64,000 bases of DNA from JBCCTX01 sp964468435 (GTDB taxonomy: Bacteria > Bacteroidota > Bacteroidia > J057). Position 1 is the stretch's first letter, and each line of letters opens with the position of its first letter. The DNA lies in assembly GCA_964468435.1 (NCBI GenBank), contig CAYXVE010000008.1:56116-120115 (forward strand), given 5' to 3'. The notes beneath the pieces were generated by a model. It saw only the letters and a program-made list of their open reading frames with translations. It was not told the DNA's origin and made no database searches. A program made the translations under genes and the position numbers. This document shows, one piece after another, positions 55,108-64,000 of this stretch.

Positions 55108-55499
55108 ATTTTATTAGAACTATATAGTTGATATTGATTCGGCTGCTAAACAAGCAACAAATTTACTGATTGTTTCTACTTCCTACAAACGAATAGAACT
55201 ATTTCGTATCAGCCTGTTGTGTCGACACGAAATAATGCTAAACTTAAAAACGATACATTTAGGGAAGGTTACGCACCCAAAATATATTCTACTCTTCTGC
55301 AACCTCACTTATAACGTGTTTTAACTGTTTTGGTTTCATCTCATCTAATATGTCTAATCAAAATTAGGGTCAAATAGTTCAATTCCTGTTAGAAAAAATC
55401 AGTAAAATAAGTAGTAAGACAAAAGGAAAAAGAGGAAGCCTAAAAAGACTTCCTCCAGTTTCAAGGTGTTATCCTATTGTATGTTAAAACCCTCAAGGT
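55108..55499. other. Intergenic region upstream of rpoD
   Basis: 392 nt without a gene. It contains the perfect palindrome GTGTCGACAC (55219-55228), nested in a wider ATTTCGT/ACGAAAT repeat (55201-55207/55227-55233, sharing bases), which could be an operator of rpoD, and the terminator at 55432-55455. Confidence 0.5.
55432..55455 (-). terminator. Rho-independent terminator after the malectin/beta-helix gene
   Basis: GAGGAAG (55432-55438) and CTTCCTC (55449-55455), 10-nt loop, followed on the minus strand by TTTTTCCTTTT. It lies 45 nt past the stop at 55500. Confidence 0.8.
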
Positions 55500-58400
55500 T
55501 TAGTTGATCCACAACTTCCTGGAGATCTGGTTTTGCTCAGTGATAACAGACATGATGTATATACCAGGTTGTAATTTGCGTAGATCAATATCATATGCAC
55601 CCATAGACTTATCTTTTTCAAAGAAAAAGGCTCTAACCTCTCTGCCGGTTACATCGTACAAATTAACCTCAAAGTTGCCTTCCCATCTTTCATCATCGAT
55701 CATCAAACGTGTCTGATCCGATGCTGGATTTGGAGCCAAGCTAATGAGGGATGGTTCCAGCGTGATTTCAGCATTTGATTCTTCCTGCAGTCTGTTGGTA
55801 TTAGTGGCTTTACTGATAGATGTCTCTGCATCATGAGGGATGAGAATCTCAATAGCTGAGATTTTAGGTCTGTTCACCCCTGCTTCCAGGTTGATATCCA
55901 GTATTCCATCTTTAACCTTTGTTCTAATTTCCTTGGCATAAGCCTTAGAGGTACCTACCAGATCTATCAGATCCAAATCATCCAGTGCCAATTCGTCCTC
56001 TACTCTCACATCAAACTGTCTCATGCCTGCTCTACCCTCAGAAGTACCACCTTCAACCCCGAAGTATATTTCAGCAAAATGCAGATATACTACGTAATCA
56101 CCATTTTCTACGGGAACATGATAGGAGAAAGTTCCCAGGTTCCGATCTGCATATCTCTCTGTGAGGTAAAGCTCATCATGTGAGGTACTTGTTACATCTA
56201 GTAAACTGTTGTTTCGCCATCCCCTGGATGTCTCGGTATAGTATTCATCTGCCATGAACTCATACCCATTGAAGGTTGCTGTTTCGCCACTTCCACAATT
56301 GATGCGTAGCGAAGTGCGTACATCTACTTTTGAAATAGAGGTTCCTGCCTCATCGGATACGAGCAATTCTATGGCAGAAACTTTGGGTCTGTTTGCTGAG
56401 GCAGCGAAATTGAGGTTGAGAACACCATCGGAAACTACGACAGGTATTTCTTTGACATAAGCAGTGGTGGTACCCACCTCTTCTAATAGGTCGAGGTTGG
56501 TGATAACCTGCTGATTTTCAGCAGTTACTTCCATTAACCTCACACGTGGTTCACTTTCAGCTAGTCCTCCTTCGGCTCCGAAATAGATCTCTGCAAAATG
56601 CAGGAACAGTACATATTCTCCATTAGCTACGGGAATGTTGTAATTGAAAGAACCCCTGTCTGAATCAGCGAATCGCTCCGTGATGTAGAGTTCATCATAA
56701 GGAGTTGACGCTACGTCCTTGAGCTGAGCATTGCGCCATGGTTTTGAGGTCTGTGTAAAGAACGTGTCAGCGATAAACGTATATTCCTCTACTTGTATGT
56801 CCTCCTCCCCTCCGCAATTGATACGGAGCGATGTACGGGTGTCGATTTTGGAGATTGATTTGTCCACATCTTCAGCGGGTAATATTTCTATCGCTGATAT
56901 TTTGGGGCGGTTTTTGGCAGCTCCCATTTCAATATTCAACCCTCCATCAGATACTGTAATAGGTATCTCTTTTACGTAAGCGTTTGAAGGGCCTGCCAGT
57001 GCTATCAAGTCAAGATCCTTACATGATAGCTGACCCTCTATTCTGGCATACATTCTGCGAAGATTCTCGCGGTTGTTTTCAGGTTGCCCTCCTTCAGCGC
57101 CGAAATAAATTTCTGCAAAGTGTAGGAATACGACATAATCACCATTTTCGAAAGGAATATCATATCTGATAATTCCCTGATCCCGGCTTGCAAAACGCTC
57201 GGATCTATACAATACATCATACTCAGTATTGCCTATATCGGTAATTTCGTCATTTACCCAACTGCGAGAGTCCTGTGAGTAATATTTATCTGCAATAAAT
57301 ATGTATCCTTCTATTTCCACATCCTCATCACTACCACAATTGATTCTGAGTGCAGTAGAAGGATCATCATCATCAGAGCTATCAATCGTGTTGACTATTT
57401 CGATGGCAGATAATTTAGCATTATCCTTGGTTGCATTAAATACAATATTTATTTCTCCATCATGAATCTCGATCTGCTCAAACTTCCTGATCAATGCATT
57501 GTAATAACCTACTTCTGAGAAGATATCCAGATTAGCCATTTCTACTTCTTCTCCTTCAATGTTTACATTGAAAATGCGATATTCGGGTCCTTTCCAGTAA
57601 ATTTCAGCAAAATGAAGGATAACATTATACGATCCATTTGGTACTAAGATGTTGTAGCTAAATTCGCCTCCCCATCTTTCAGACAAATAAAGAGCATCAT
57701 TGTTGGTAGCATCTATCTCGCCTTCAGTCTCATAAGCTCTGCTAGTTCCTCCAAGCCATCTTGCATCGTCGGCAGCGAACTCTATTCCAGACTCTGTCGT
57801 GTATGCATCCCCACCTGCATTGATTCTGACGACTACCCCTTCCGTTTCGATCGGAATATGGCGATTACCGTCTTCCTCAATGTTGATAGTAAACTCTAGC
57901 ATGGAAATATTATTTGAGGGTTGTCCATCGTCAGCAATGACCAGGAAGTCCTGGCTACCAAATTTACCTTCCAATGCAGTAATGGTAACAAATCCAGTTT
58001 GGGGATCAATTTCCACATTAGCAATGAGGTCTTCAGTAGGACTGATGCTATAGGCTACCTGTTGATCTTTTTCAGCTACTGGTACTTCATCAGGTATTAC
58101 CTCGATGGCATAAGCACCTTCAAAGTCCTGGATGAGAAATAGTTCACGTTTACTCAAAGTGAATGTAGGCGGCATATTGTGTTTTTGAGCTACAATCTCA
58201 ATGGCAGAGATTTTGGCATGATCGGTTTGAGTATCAAAATCGATATTGAGAATAGAATCTTTTACGGCAATATCGTTGAATACACGCACGAGCGCTGCTG
58301 ATTTACCGGCTTCTTTGTAAATGTCAAAGTCAGCTAGTTGCTTTTGGTCCTCTATGTTCACATCAAAGACTCTTTGATTTTCTCCTTCCCAGTATATCTC

Positions 58401-60236
58401 TGCGAAGTGAAGGGTGATATCATAGTTTCCATTAGGTACAACAAACTGGTATCCAAAATCAGATCCCCAGCGCTCAGTCTGATATAGCGCAGGTTCGTTG
58501 GTTTCCTGTATAGCCAGGGGATACTCAGCCGTTTTGGAACTACCGAAATGATTGATATCTGCGAGAAACTGTTCTCCTTCAGGAGTAGTATAATCTCCCC
58601 CACCGGCATTGATGCGAATAGGCAGGTCGAGTTCTACGGGTGATATGGGTTCGGGATCAAATGGAGGATTGGGATCTCCGGTAGGAATGTTGGGAACTGC
58701 TGGCAGTCCGTCTGAGGGTCTTGCTCCGGCATTGATCTGTGTTGCCAGACTGGATGACCGAGGCTGATAGAAAGGATAGGGTTTCCCTCCCGAAAAATTA
58801 AGACCTGGGTCTCCTACTCGGTTGCCAGAATTGACAACATTGGAAACGTGCGAAGGAGAGACATCCTGAGGAAAGTTTTTAAAAATGTTGTTGCGGATAT
58901 ATACATTATTAATTCGGTGTATGCCTTCGCTGGTTTTGGCATATACCAGTAGGTCTTTGGAAGGTTCTGTATTCGCATTGGTTTTTCCAGACCGATAAAA
59001 GATGTTATTTTCAATGTATACATCCTGCGTTGAGTTTGAACCGTAAACGGATACCACGCCCAAAGGAGCTCCTTTGAGATAAACGGTGTTGTTGTAGAAA
59101 CGGATATTTTTCAGACCTCCACGGGACTGCATCAGACTGTTGGGCCACCCGTATCCTCCTACTTCTTCTATGACATTATCATGAATATACCAGTTTTCAT
59201 ACCGTTCGCCCTCTGTCTCCCAGTTACAAATAAAATATCCAGATCCATTGGCATCTATATGGTTGTAAGCCATCTCTACATTATTATAAGAGATTTCGAT
59301 GGGATAGGAGTTTCTACAGATAAAGTTGTTGTTGAGCAGTCTCCAGCGGAATTTGCTAGGGGGAAGTGGCGAATTTCTTTTTCCAACCAGACTGATATGG
59401 TGCTGAATGTATGTATTACGTATTTCACATTCTTCAGCGATAGTATGCCAAAATTCAATGGATATATTTGGAGCTTTACCGTTTTGCCATACACCAAAGT
59501 CATTGACGTCAACTATGCAATTATCAATTACCACACGTGTCATACGGTTATTTTCACCACCAATGGCTTTGATGGCATTTCCACCACCTCTGCCGTTTCG
59601 CTGAGCTACTTCTTTACAGTTCAGGTTATAAAGACGTATATCTGTAAGGTTGAAAAGGTGCACTCCTCCACCAGCCCATCCAGTACTGGCCCAGCTACAG
59701 TCATAAGTTCTAGAATCGTGAAAGGTAGAGTTACGAGTTTCCCAGAGCCAGATTCCGCAAAAGTAGAATCCATTGATGGATACATGATCTACCTCAATAT
59801 TTGAGGAATACTGAATCATAATACCTCCATAGATATTTTTATCCTTGCCATCCATGGTAAAGCCCGTCAGTCTTTGATTGCTTCCTTTCACATAGATCAA
59901 AAACAGGTTTGCATCATAGCCGCTAAAAACACTTCTGTAGAAAGAAGAATTTGCAGTGATGATGGTTTTATCAATTCCTGCACCGACGACAGACACACCG
60001 CTAGGAACAACACAACGGCCTGATTCTACAAAGGTTCCTGCCGACAATACAATCCGGTGTCCTTGATTTGCTGGAACAAGGGAACAGGCATGGCGAAGTG
60101 TGCGGAAAGGTTTGGAAGTGCTACCATCACCACTACCATCATTTCCATTCACACTCACGTGATAATCCTTACCAAGAGAAGGGTGAATTAACAAGAGCGC
60201 AAAACATGCTAAAACAAGAATTCTATAAATGCCCAT
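55500..60236 (-). CDS. Giant secreted beta-helix / five-malectin / T9SS protein
   Basis: 1578 residues from ATG at 60236; a TTG seven codons upstream is less likely. Signal peptide about 1-22 (ends HPSLGK). Residues 23-500 are a parallel beta-helix module, a paralogue of the 501-residue protein at 6827-8332. A Pro-rich linker follows (SDGLPAVPN, NPPFDPEPISP). Then come malectin-like carbohydrate-binding domains: two (about 540-690 and 800-945) on either side of a cadherin-like domain (about 692-795), and three more (about 955-1465) joined by SISK.D.RTSLRINCG linkers. All carry the LHFAEIYW/F motif and an IRINAGG/RINCG start. The last ~80 residues are a T9SS sorting domain (LAPNPASDQTRL...GIYIMSV). 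It is likely a surface glycan-binding or glycan-cleaving protein. It is preceded by a long gene-free leader. Confidence 0.88.
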   Translation of the reverse strand: MGIYRILVLACFALLLIHPSLGKDYHVSVNGNDGSGDGSTSKPFRTLRHACSLVPANQGHRIVLSAGTFVESGRCVVPSGVSVVGAGIDKTIITANSSFYRSVFSGYDANLFLIYVKGSNQRLTGFTMDGKDKNIYGGIMIQYSSNIEVDHVSINGFYFCGIWLWETRNSTFHDSRTYDCSWASTGWAGGGVHLFNLTDIRLYNLNCKEVAQRNGRGGGNAIKAIGGENNRMTRVVIDNCIVDVNDFGVWQNGKAPNISIEFWHTIAEECEIRNTYIQHHISLVGKRNSPLPPSKFRWRLLNNNFICRNSYPIEISYNNVEMAYNHIDANGSGYFICNWETEGERYENWYIHDNVIEEVGGYGWPNSLMQSRGGLKNIRFYNNTVYLKGAPLGVVSVYGSNSTQDVYIENNIFYRSGKTNANTEPSKDLLVYAKTSEGIHRINNVYIRNNIFKNFPQDVSPSHVSNVVNSGNRVGDPGLNFSGGKPYPFYQPRSSSLATQINAGARPSDGLPAVPNIPTGDPNPPFDPEPISPVELDLPIRINAGGGDYTTPEGEQFLADINHFGSSKTAEYPLAIQETNEPALYQTERWGSDFGYQFVVPNGNYDITLHFAEIYWEGENQRVFDVNIEDQKQLADFDIYKEAGKSAALVRVFNDIAVKDSILNIDFDTQTDHAKISAIEIVAQKHNMPPTFTLSKRELFLIQDFEGAYAIEVIPDEVPVAEKDQQVAYSISPTEDLIANVEIDPQTGFVTITALEGKFGSQDFLVIADDGQPSNNISMLEFTINIEEDGNRHIPIETEGVVVRINAGGDAYTTESGIEFAADDARWLGGTSRAYETEGEIDATNNDALYLSERWGGEFSYNILVPNGSYNVILHFAEIYWKGPEYRIFNVNIEGEEVEMANLDIFSEVGYYNALIRKFEQIEIHDGEINIVFNATKDNAKLSAIEIVNTIDSSDDDDPSTALRINCGSDEDVEIEGYIFIADKYYSQDSRSWVNDEITDIGNTEYDVLYRSERFASRDQGIIRYDIPFENGDYVVFLHFAEIYFGAEGGQPENNRENLRRMYARIEGQLSCKDLDLIALAGPSNAYVKEIPITVSDGGLNIEMGAAKNRPKISAIEILPAEDVDKSISKIDTRTSLRINCGGEEDIQVEEYTFIADTFFTQTSKPWRNAQLKDVASTPYDELYITERFADSDRGSFNYNIPVANGEYVLFLHFAEIYFGAEGGLAESEPRVRLMEVTAENQQVITNLDLLEEVGTTTAYVKEIPVVVSDGVLNLNFAASANRPKVSAIELLVSDEAGTSISKVDVRTSLRINCGSGETATFNGYEFMADEYYTETSRGWRNNSLLDVTSTSHDELYLTERYADRNLGTFSYHVPVENGDYVVYLHFAEIYFGVEGGTSEGRAGMRQFDVRVEDELALDDLDLIDLVGTSKAYAKEIRTKVKDGILDINLEAGVNRPKISAIEILIPHDAETSISKATNTNRLQEESNAEITLEPSLISLAPNPASDQTRLMIDDERWEGNFEVNLYDVTGREVRAFFFEKDKSMGAYDIDLRKLQPGIYIMSVITEQNQISRKLWIN
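55830..57360 (-). repeat. Three highly similar malectin domains in tandem
   Basis: Domains 3-5 of the protein share the same joiner (SISK.D.RTSLRINCG), the same YLHFAEIYFG.EGG loop and the same AA.NRPK.SAIE end, closer to one another than to domains 1-2. This suggests recent internal duplication. Confidence 0.75.
57385..58625 (-). repeat. Two malectin domains flanking a cadherin-like domain
   Basis: Domains 1 and 2 begin IRINAGG.YTT and share E.WG..F.Y...VPNG.Y...LHFAEIYW and ISAIEIV/LSAIEIV ends. Between them lies a cadherin-like stretch with ADDGQPSNN. Confidence 0.7.
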
Positions 60237-60914
60237 AAATTCAAATTTTTCTACCAAAAAACATCTTATTTTTGAGAGTATAATGGATAATTTACTATGT
60301 AAGCAAGGTTCAAATGATCTAATTACTTTAGGAGTATATCTTAATATAATTATTTATTTACTTATAAAATAATATATGAAAATCGAATAAAAAAAGCATT
60401 TGGTCGAAAAGAATTCATAATAATTAAATGAGCAAATTAGCTTTTCGCAGTAATAAGCTGTTTTTTGTCAAGTTAGGTAAGGAAAGAAAATAAGAAGAGA
60501 ATTGCCTTAAAATGAAACCAAAATACTTATTAAATTACTGATTTTGAGATATTTAAAAAGATATCTCGTCAAGGCTAAAAGTTTAAAAAGCTGGAAAAGA
60601 TAATTTTAATTCAAATATCTTACGCTACACAGGTTTAACTAAAATTCATATAGTATAAAATATTAAAATAACTCATGTATTTATACTACGGAATATTGAA
60701 TTGTAGTTGTGAAATGATTCAAAGGTAAATTTGTGGGGTTGATGTTGAAGGGGGTTATTTTTTTTAGCTGAGATCATATTAAAACATATATATAATATTT
60801 TATGAACTAAAATTAAAAAATAGATGGGATATCCTTTTTTTTGAACAGGAGTTTGGATAAGCTTTATTTTTTATGAATATGGTTTATTTCTCCATCAAGC
60901 TTCCTATATATGCC
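60237..60914. other. Long AT-rich gene-free region
   Basis: 678 nt with no credible gene, very AT-rich throughout (runs such as AAAAAA and TTTTTTTT). No tRNA, riboswitch or strong hairpin was recognised. It probably holds the promoter of the giant malectin gene and the end of the nuclease gene's transcript. Confidence 0.6.
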
Positions 60915-63647
60915 TTAATGGATGATGAATAGCTTAAGTATGCGTCGTTCTGTTCCACGCTCAATGATCGAGTAGTACATCCCCGAAGGCCACTGAATAG
61001 TCTGTATTGACTGACTGGTTGAACCCAACTTTGTACGTCGAAACACAACAGTCCCCCTAAGATCGGTGAGATAGAGGTAGGTGTCCGGGTTGAAAGATGA
61101 ACTTGTCACCGTAAACTGGTTATCAGCAGGGTTTGGGTAAATATTCCAGGATATCTCTTTGATGTTTTGAGCATTAATACTCGTGATTAATGAATCGATT
61201 GTAGAGCTTGTATCCTGGCTTATGACCGTTGTGTCTACTGGCGCATCACTAGTATCTGTTGGAGTCTGGGTGGCTACTGTATCCACTTCTATACTCCAGA
61301 TCCAGCTTACAAACTCAGGATGATCGATATAAGGATTCCTGTTACCCTGAAAATTAAAGATAACCTGATTGCGGTTGCGCTCTATCCTGTCCACTGGGTC
61401 CTGCTGATGCCATTGCAACAGGGTTGAGCGTTTACCATGGTATCCTTTGACATCTTCCTGGATTGAGGCTGTCATGACCGTATCCAGTAATTCCAGATCA
61501 GGTTCATTACCCACTCCCTCATATCTCGTAGCCATATAGAACAACATCCTTGCCACATCACCCTTTACTTCATTTCTTGGCTCCCAGGAATCGTTGTCTG
61601 TAAAACAACCTGTTGCTCCATCCCCATCTATATAGGGTGCTCCACCATTGTCAAAATCTTTATCTTTCCTGGCACGGTTGACAGATATATCTACCGGGCG
61701 GATTGCATGAACATCCGTTCCTACTCCTCTATAAGAAGATATATTACCGTGATCATTGGACCAAATGTCTTCGCGACTCCAACCCCTACCTCCATTATAT
61801 TCCTGCGCTGCATTGACCGACCAGCCTGTATAAAACAGGATAATATTTTCAGGGTTATCGGGGTCTCTGTCCGAAATCTTCAGGATATCCCAAACATCAG
61901 TTTCGTCATTGTCAGTATAATTATAGATCACCTGATCCCTAATGAGTTGATTCAGACTCGATTTGAGTGCATCTCCCCGAAGAGAGGTGTCTATACGGGC
62001 ATAATACGCATCGATAGAGGTATCATATTGTAGGGTATCCCACAGGCGATATACATACTCCGGATGATCAATAAAGGGGTTGCGGTTTCGCTGAAAAGCA
62101 TACACGATATTGTTCCTCCTTTTTTCCAAGCTATCTACAGGATCATTTTTGTGCCATTGGAGCAGGGTACTGAGTTTCCCCATGAATCCGATGCCGGGTA
62201 CCCCTTTTCTAACTGTATTAACTTCATCGATGAGGCGCAGGTCTGGATCATTTCCATGTCCACTATATCTTAAGTCCATATAAAAAAGCATCCTTGCGAT
62301 ATTTCCTTTGATCTCATCCCTGGGTTCCCATGAATCTTCATCGAAGAAATTACCAGTGGGGATATCTTCTTCCAGGAATAGATCACCTCCATTATCGAAG
62401 TCTTTATCACCACGGGTTCGGTTGGCACTGAGTCCTGCAGCTCTGATGTGATGTAAATCTGTTCCTGCTCCTTGTGCAGTCCCGAGGTCTCCATGTAATT
62501 CGTTCCAGATCAGTTCGCGACTCCAACCTCTGCCATTATTGAATTCCTGTTCCCCATTGACTGAAACCCCAGTGTAAAACAGGATGATGTTTTCAGGATT
62601 TGCTGAATCTTGATCCGCTTTTTTGAGGATGTCCCATACATCCGTCCCTGTACCACTGGTATAGGGAAATGTAATGTGATTTCCGATCCTTTTTTGTAAA
62701 ATACTTCTTAAGGTATCACCTTCCAGAAGTTCCAGATCTGCATAATATGCAAATAAAACAGAATCTAGGTTCAGGGTATCTGTGAGTTCCAGTAAGGTAT
62801 CTGTTGCGACTGTCTCTGGTGGGAAGAATACCTGCACGCCGGAAGTGTCCCATATGCCTGCTACGTATTCGGGATGATCGATAAAGGGGTTGCGGTTTCC
62901 CTGATAAATGTACACGATATCATTGCGTCTGATTTCACTGCTATCGACTGGGTCCTGATAGTGCCATTTGAGAAGTGCAGATAGTTTGCCGTGATATCCC
63001 TTTCCTGGTTCATTTGAAGATACAGATAAAACCGAGTCTACCAGTTCGAGATCCGGTTCACCGTTTTCTCCCTCGTACCTTACAGCCATATAAAAAAGGG
63101 ATCTCGCTACATCTCCCTTTACCAGGTCTCTGGGCTCCCAGGAATCTGAATCGGAACGGTTCTTTGTGGGACCATCTCCATCTATATAGAAATCACCACC
63201 TTCGTCGAAATCTTTATTATTTCTGGCGCTATTGACTGTTACATCTGACGGCCGCAGTGCATGGACGTCTGTACCTGCACCGCGATCTATACCGAAGTCT
63301 CCATGAGATTTAGCCCAGACATGCTCGCGGGTCCATCCTCTACCACGGTCGTATTCACCCTCAGCATTACGTGTCCAACCTGTGTAGAGCAAAATCACAT
63401 TTTCGGGGTTGTTGGGATCGGCATCTGTCTCTTTCAGAATATCCCATACATCGATGGAAAAACTGGTATAATTATAGGTTTCATGCCCTTTGATAATGTT
63501 GTAAAGCGCATTTTTCAGAAGTTGGCCGCTCAAATTTTCGGTTCCGGCATAGTAGTCTTCTACTTGAGCGAAAGCCATCGAATATGGCTTCACGAAAGAA
63601 AGTACAATCAGGGTGATTCTGATAAGTAGCAGGTAGTGGTTCTCCAT
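60915..63647 (-). CDS. Secreted protein with three endonuclease I domains and T9SS sorting domain
   Basis: 910 residues. Signal peptide about 1-27 (ends MAFAQ). Three endonuclease I (EndA/Vvn-type) modules at about 30-265, 300-537 and 548-785, each with DVWDILK, LYTGW/FYTG, GRGWxRE, GTDxHA/HxIR and KDFD. Module 1 has the full REHVW (H109), where the His is the general base in Vvn. Module 2 has RELIW (Leu 379) and module 3 REDIW (Asp 627), so both lack it, although the metal-binding Glu and the later Asn remain. A Thr/Asp-rich linker leads to a type A T9SS domain (YPNPADNQFTV...GMYYSIIE...LKLFIIH). Probably one active extracellular nuclease domain plus two binding domains. Confidence 0.9.
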   Translation of the reverse strand: MENHYLLLIRITLIVLSFVKPYSMAFAQVEDYYAGTENLSGQLLKNALYNIIKGHETYNYTSFSIDVWDILKETDADPNNPENVILLYTGWTRNAEGEYDRGRGWTREHVWAKSHGDFGIDRGAGTDVHALRPSDVTVNSARNNKDFDEGGDFYIDGDGPTKNRSDSDSWEPRDLVKGDVARSLFYMAVRYEGENGEPDLELVDSVLSVSSNEPGKGYHGKLSALLKWHYQDPVDSSEIRRNDIVYIYQGNRNPFIDHPEYVAGIWDTSGVQVFFPPETVATDTLLELTDTLNLDSVLFAYYADLELLEGDTLRSILQKRIGNHITFPYTSGTGTDVWDILKKADQDSANPENIILFYTGVSVNGEQEFNNGRGWSRELIWNELHGDLGTAQGAGTDLHHIRAAGLSANRTRGDKDFDNGGDLFLEEDIPTGNFFDEDSWEPRDEIKGNIARMLFYMDLRYSGHGNDPDLRLIDEVNTVRKGVPGIGFMGKLSTLLQWHKNDPVDSLEKRRNNIVYAFQRNRNPFIDHPEYVYRLWDTLQYDTSIDAYYARIDTSLRGDALKSSLNQLIRDQVIYNYTDNDETDVWDILKISDRDPDNPENIILFYTGWSVNAAQEYNGGRGWSREDIWSNDHGNISSYRGVGTDVHAIRPVDISVNRARKDKDFDNGGAPYIDGDGATGCFTDNDSWEPRNEVKGDVARMLFYMATRYEGVGNEPDLELLDTVMTASIQEDVKGYHGKRSTLLQWHQQDPVDRIERNRNQVIFNFQGNRNPYIDHPEFVSWIWSIEVDTVATQTPTDTSDAPVDTTVISQDTSSTIDSLITSINAQNIKEISWNIYPNPADNQFTVTSSSFNPDTYLYLTDLRGTVVFRRTKLGSTSQSIQTIQWPSGMYYSIIERGTERRILKLFIIH
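61290..63560 (-). repeat. Three tandem endonuclease I modules (~240 aa each)
   Basis: Module spans are roughly 62850-63560, 62030-62760 and 61290-62010. Each ends with the same RNRNPFIDHPE or GNRNPYIDHPE signature followed by a W, showing internal triplication. Confidence 0.8.
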
Positions 63648-63795
63648 AGGTGCTATCCATTTACCGCGCTAAATTAGTAGAAAATTTCGCTTTTCATGAT
63701 ACTTGATGTGCAGAATTTTTTTTGAAACTATCTGATAGCTTTCACAAAATTTCTGATAGAAAATTGTAGTGCAATTTGTATTTATCCAATATTAG
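63648..63795. other. Intergenic region between the nuclease gene and the VCBS remnant
   Basis: 148 nt, AT-rich; no gene or clear promoter seen. The nuclease gene's promoter should lie here. Confidence 0.4.
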
Positions 63796-64000
63796 TTGAC
63801 AATTCCCGCTTACAGTTACGAACGATTTCAATTAGCCCTGAATACAGGTTATGATCCTCAGTATAGGAGGAATACTTTACAGCTCAACCGTGGCAATGGC
63901 ATGTTTAGTGAGATAGCTTTCCTGGCAGGTATCAGTAGTACTGACTGGAAATGGAGAGACATTATTTCTTGTAGGAATCAATAATGGAAAGTTACAGGTT
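63796..64000 (+). pseudogene. Broken VCBS/FG-GAP (CRTAC1-type) gene fragment at the right edge
   Basis: One frame reads YERFQLALNTGYDPQYRR, NTLQLNRGNGMFSEIAFLAG and ISSTDWKW, which is the internal NxLQLNNGDGTFSEIGQLAG-type motif of CRTAC1/VCBS repeat proteins, then hits a stop at 63982-63984. The +1 frame from 63953 continues GETLFLVGINNGKLQV to the edge, resembling the later part of the same family. The N-terminal secretion and first repeat parts are missing. This looks like an internally deleted remnant, but the window ends before the rest can be read. Confidence 0.6.

Noticed and set aside
59181..59804. A 207-residue plus-strand open frame opposite the giant malectin/beta-helix gene
   Set aside because: It mirrors the paralogue-supported beta-helix coding sequence; no motif and no promoter or start context.
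60237..60914. Search for a hidden small gene or tRNA in the long AT-rich gap
   Set aside because: All frames are short and low complexity; no T-loop or anticodon-stem pattern was seen.

Overview
The window reads as a chromosomal segment of a Bacteroidota bacterium, probably a marine or gliding member of the Saprospirales/Cytophagales type (the lineage is inferred). The evidence is: several large secreted proteins ending in type IX secretion (T9SS) sorting domains; a 288-residue primary sigma factor lacking region 1.1; promoters of the TTG-N20-TAnnTTTG type (clearest before queA); few Shine-Dalgarno sequences; and moderately AT-rich DNA. No rRNA, tRNA, CRISPR array, transposase or phage gene was seen.

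Layout. (1) 1-5449: two adjacent minus-strand paralogues, each a secreted NodB-type deacetylase followed by tandem Ig-like repeats; the first runs off the left edge. (2) 5742-16977: a surface-polysaccharide locus with five or six glycosyltransferases, a Wzy/WaaL-type membrane protein, a Wzx flippase, an Alg13/Alg14-like split transferase and a secreted beta-helix protein. (3) 17287-28189: a nucleotide-sugar block with an RmlC-type epimerase, CDP-glucose 4,6-dehydratase, a TylC3/TcaB9-type C-methyltransferase, a DUF4910 protein, glucose-1-phosphate cytidylyltransferase, a second nucleotidyltransferase and an SDR. Together these suggest a CDP-activated 3-C-methyl-6-deoxyhexose. A fusion of a degenerate metallophosphatase with an Omp85-like barrel is inserted in this block. 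(4) 28410-40200: a cytochrome c/PQQ-type sugar dehydrogenase, an ECF sigma/anti-sigma/DUF4097 operon, three secreted or lipoprotein genes, shikimate kinase and a lone peptide ABC permease. (5) 40258-55107: mostly housekeeping (queA, an IspD-KdsC-like fusion, an RNA methyltransferase, a PfkB kinase, 3-hydroxyacyl-CoA dehydrogenase, metX and metY behind a SAM-I riboswitch, argS, a PASTA protein, rpoD), plus a secreted copper-monooxygenase/redoxin pair. (6) 55500-64000: a very large beta-helix/malectin/T9SS protein whose N-terminal module is a paralogue of the beta-helix protein in the polysaccharide locus; a secreted protein with three endonuclease I domains, of which only the first keeps the catalytic His; and, at the right edge, a broken VCBS/CRTAC1-type remnant.

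How the genes fit together: regions 1-3 look like one functional neighbourhood that makes, exports and perhaps modifies a surface polysaccharide containing a branched sugar. The initiating phosphosugar transferase and Wza/Wzc export genes are not in the window. The most unusual items are the metallophosphatase-Omp85 fusion with its N-terminal metal ligands replaced, the triplicated nuclease with two apparently dead copies, the beta-helix paralogue pair (short form in the polysaccharide operon, long form with five malectin domains), and the IspD-HAD fusion.
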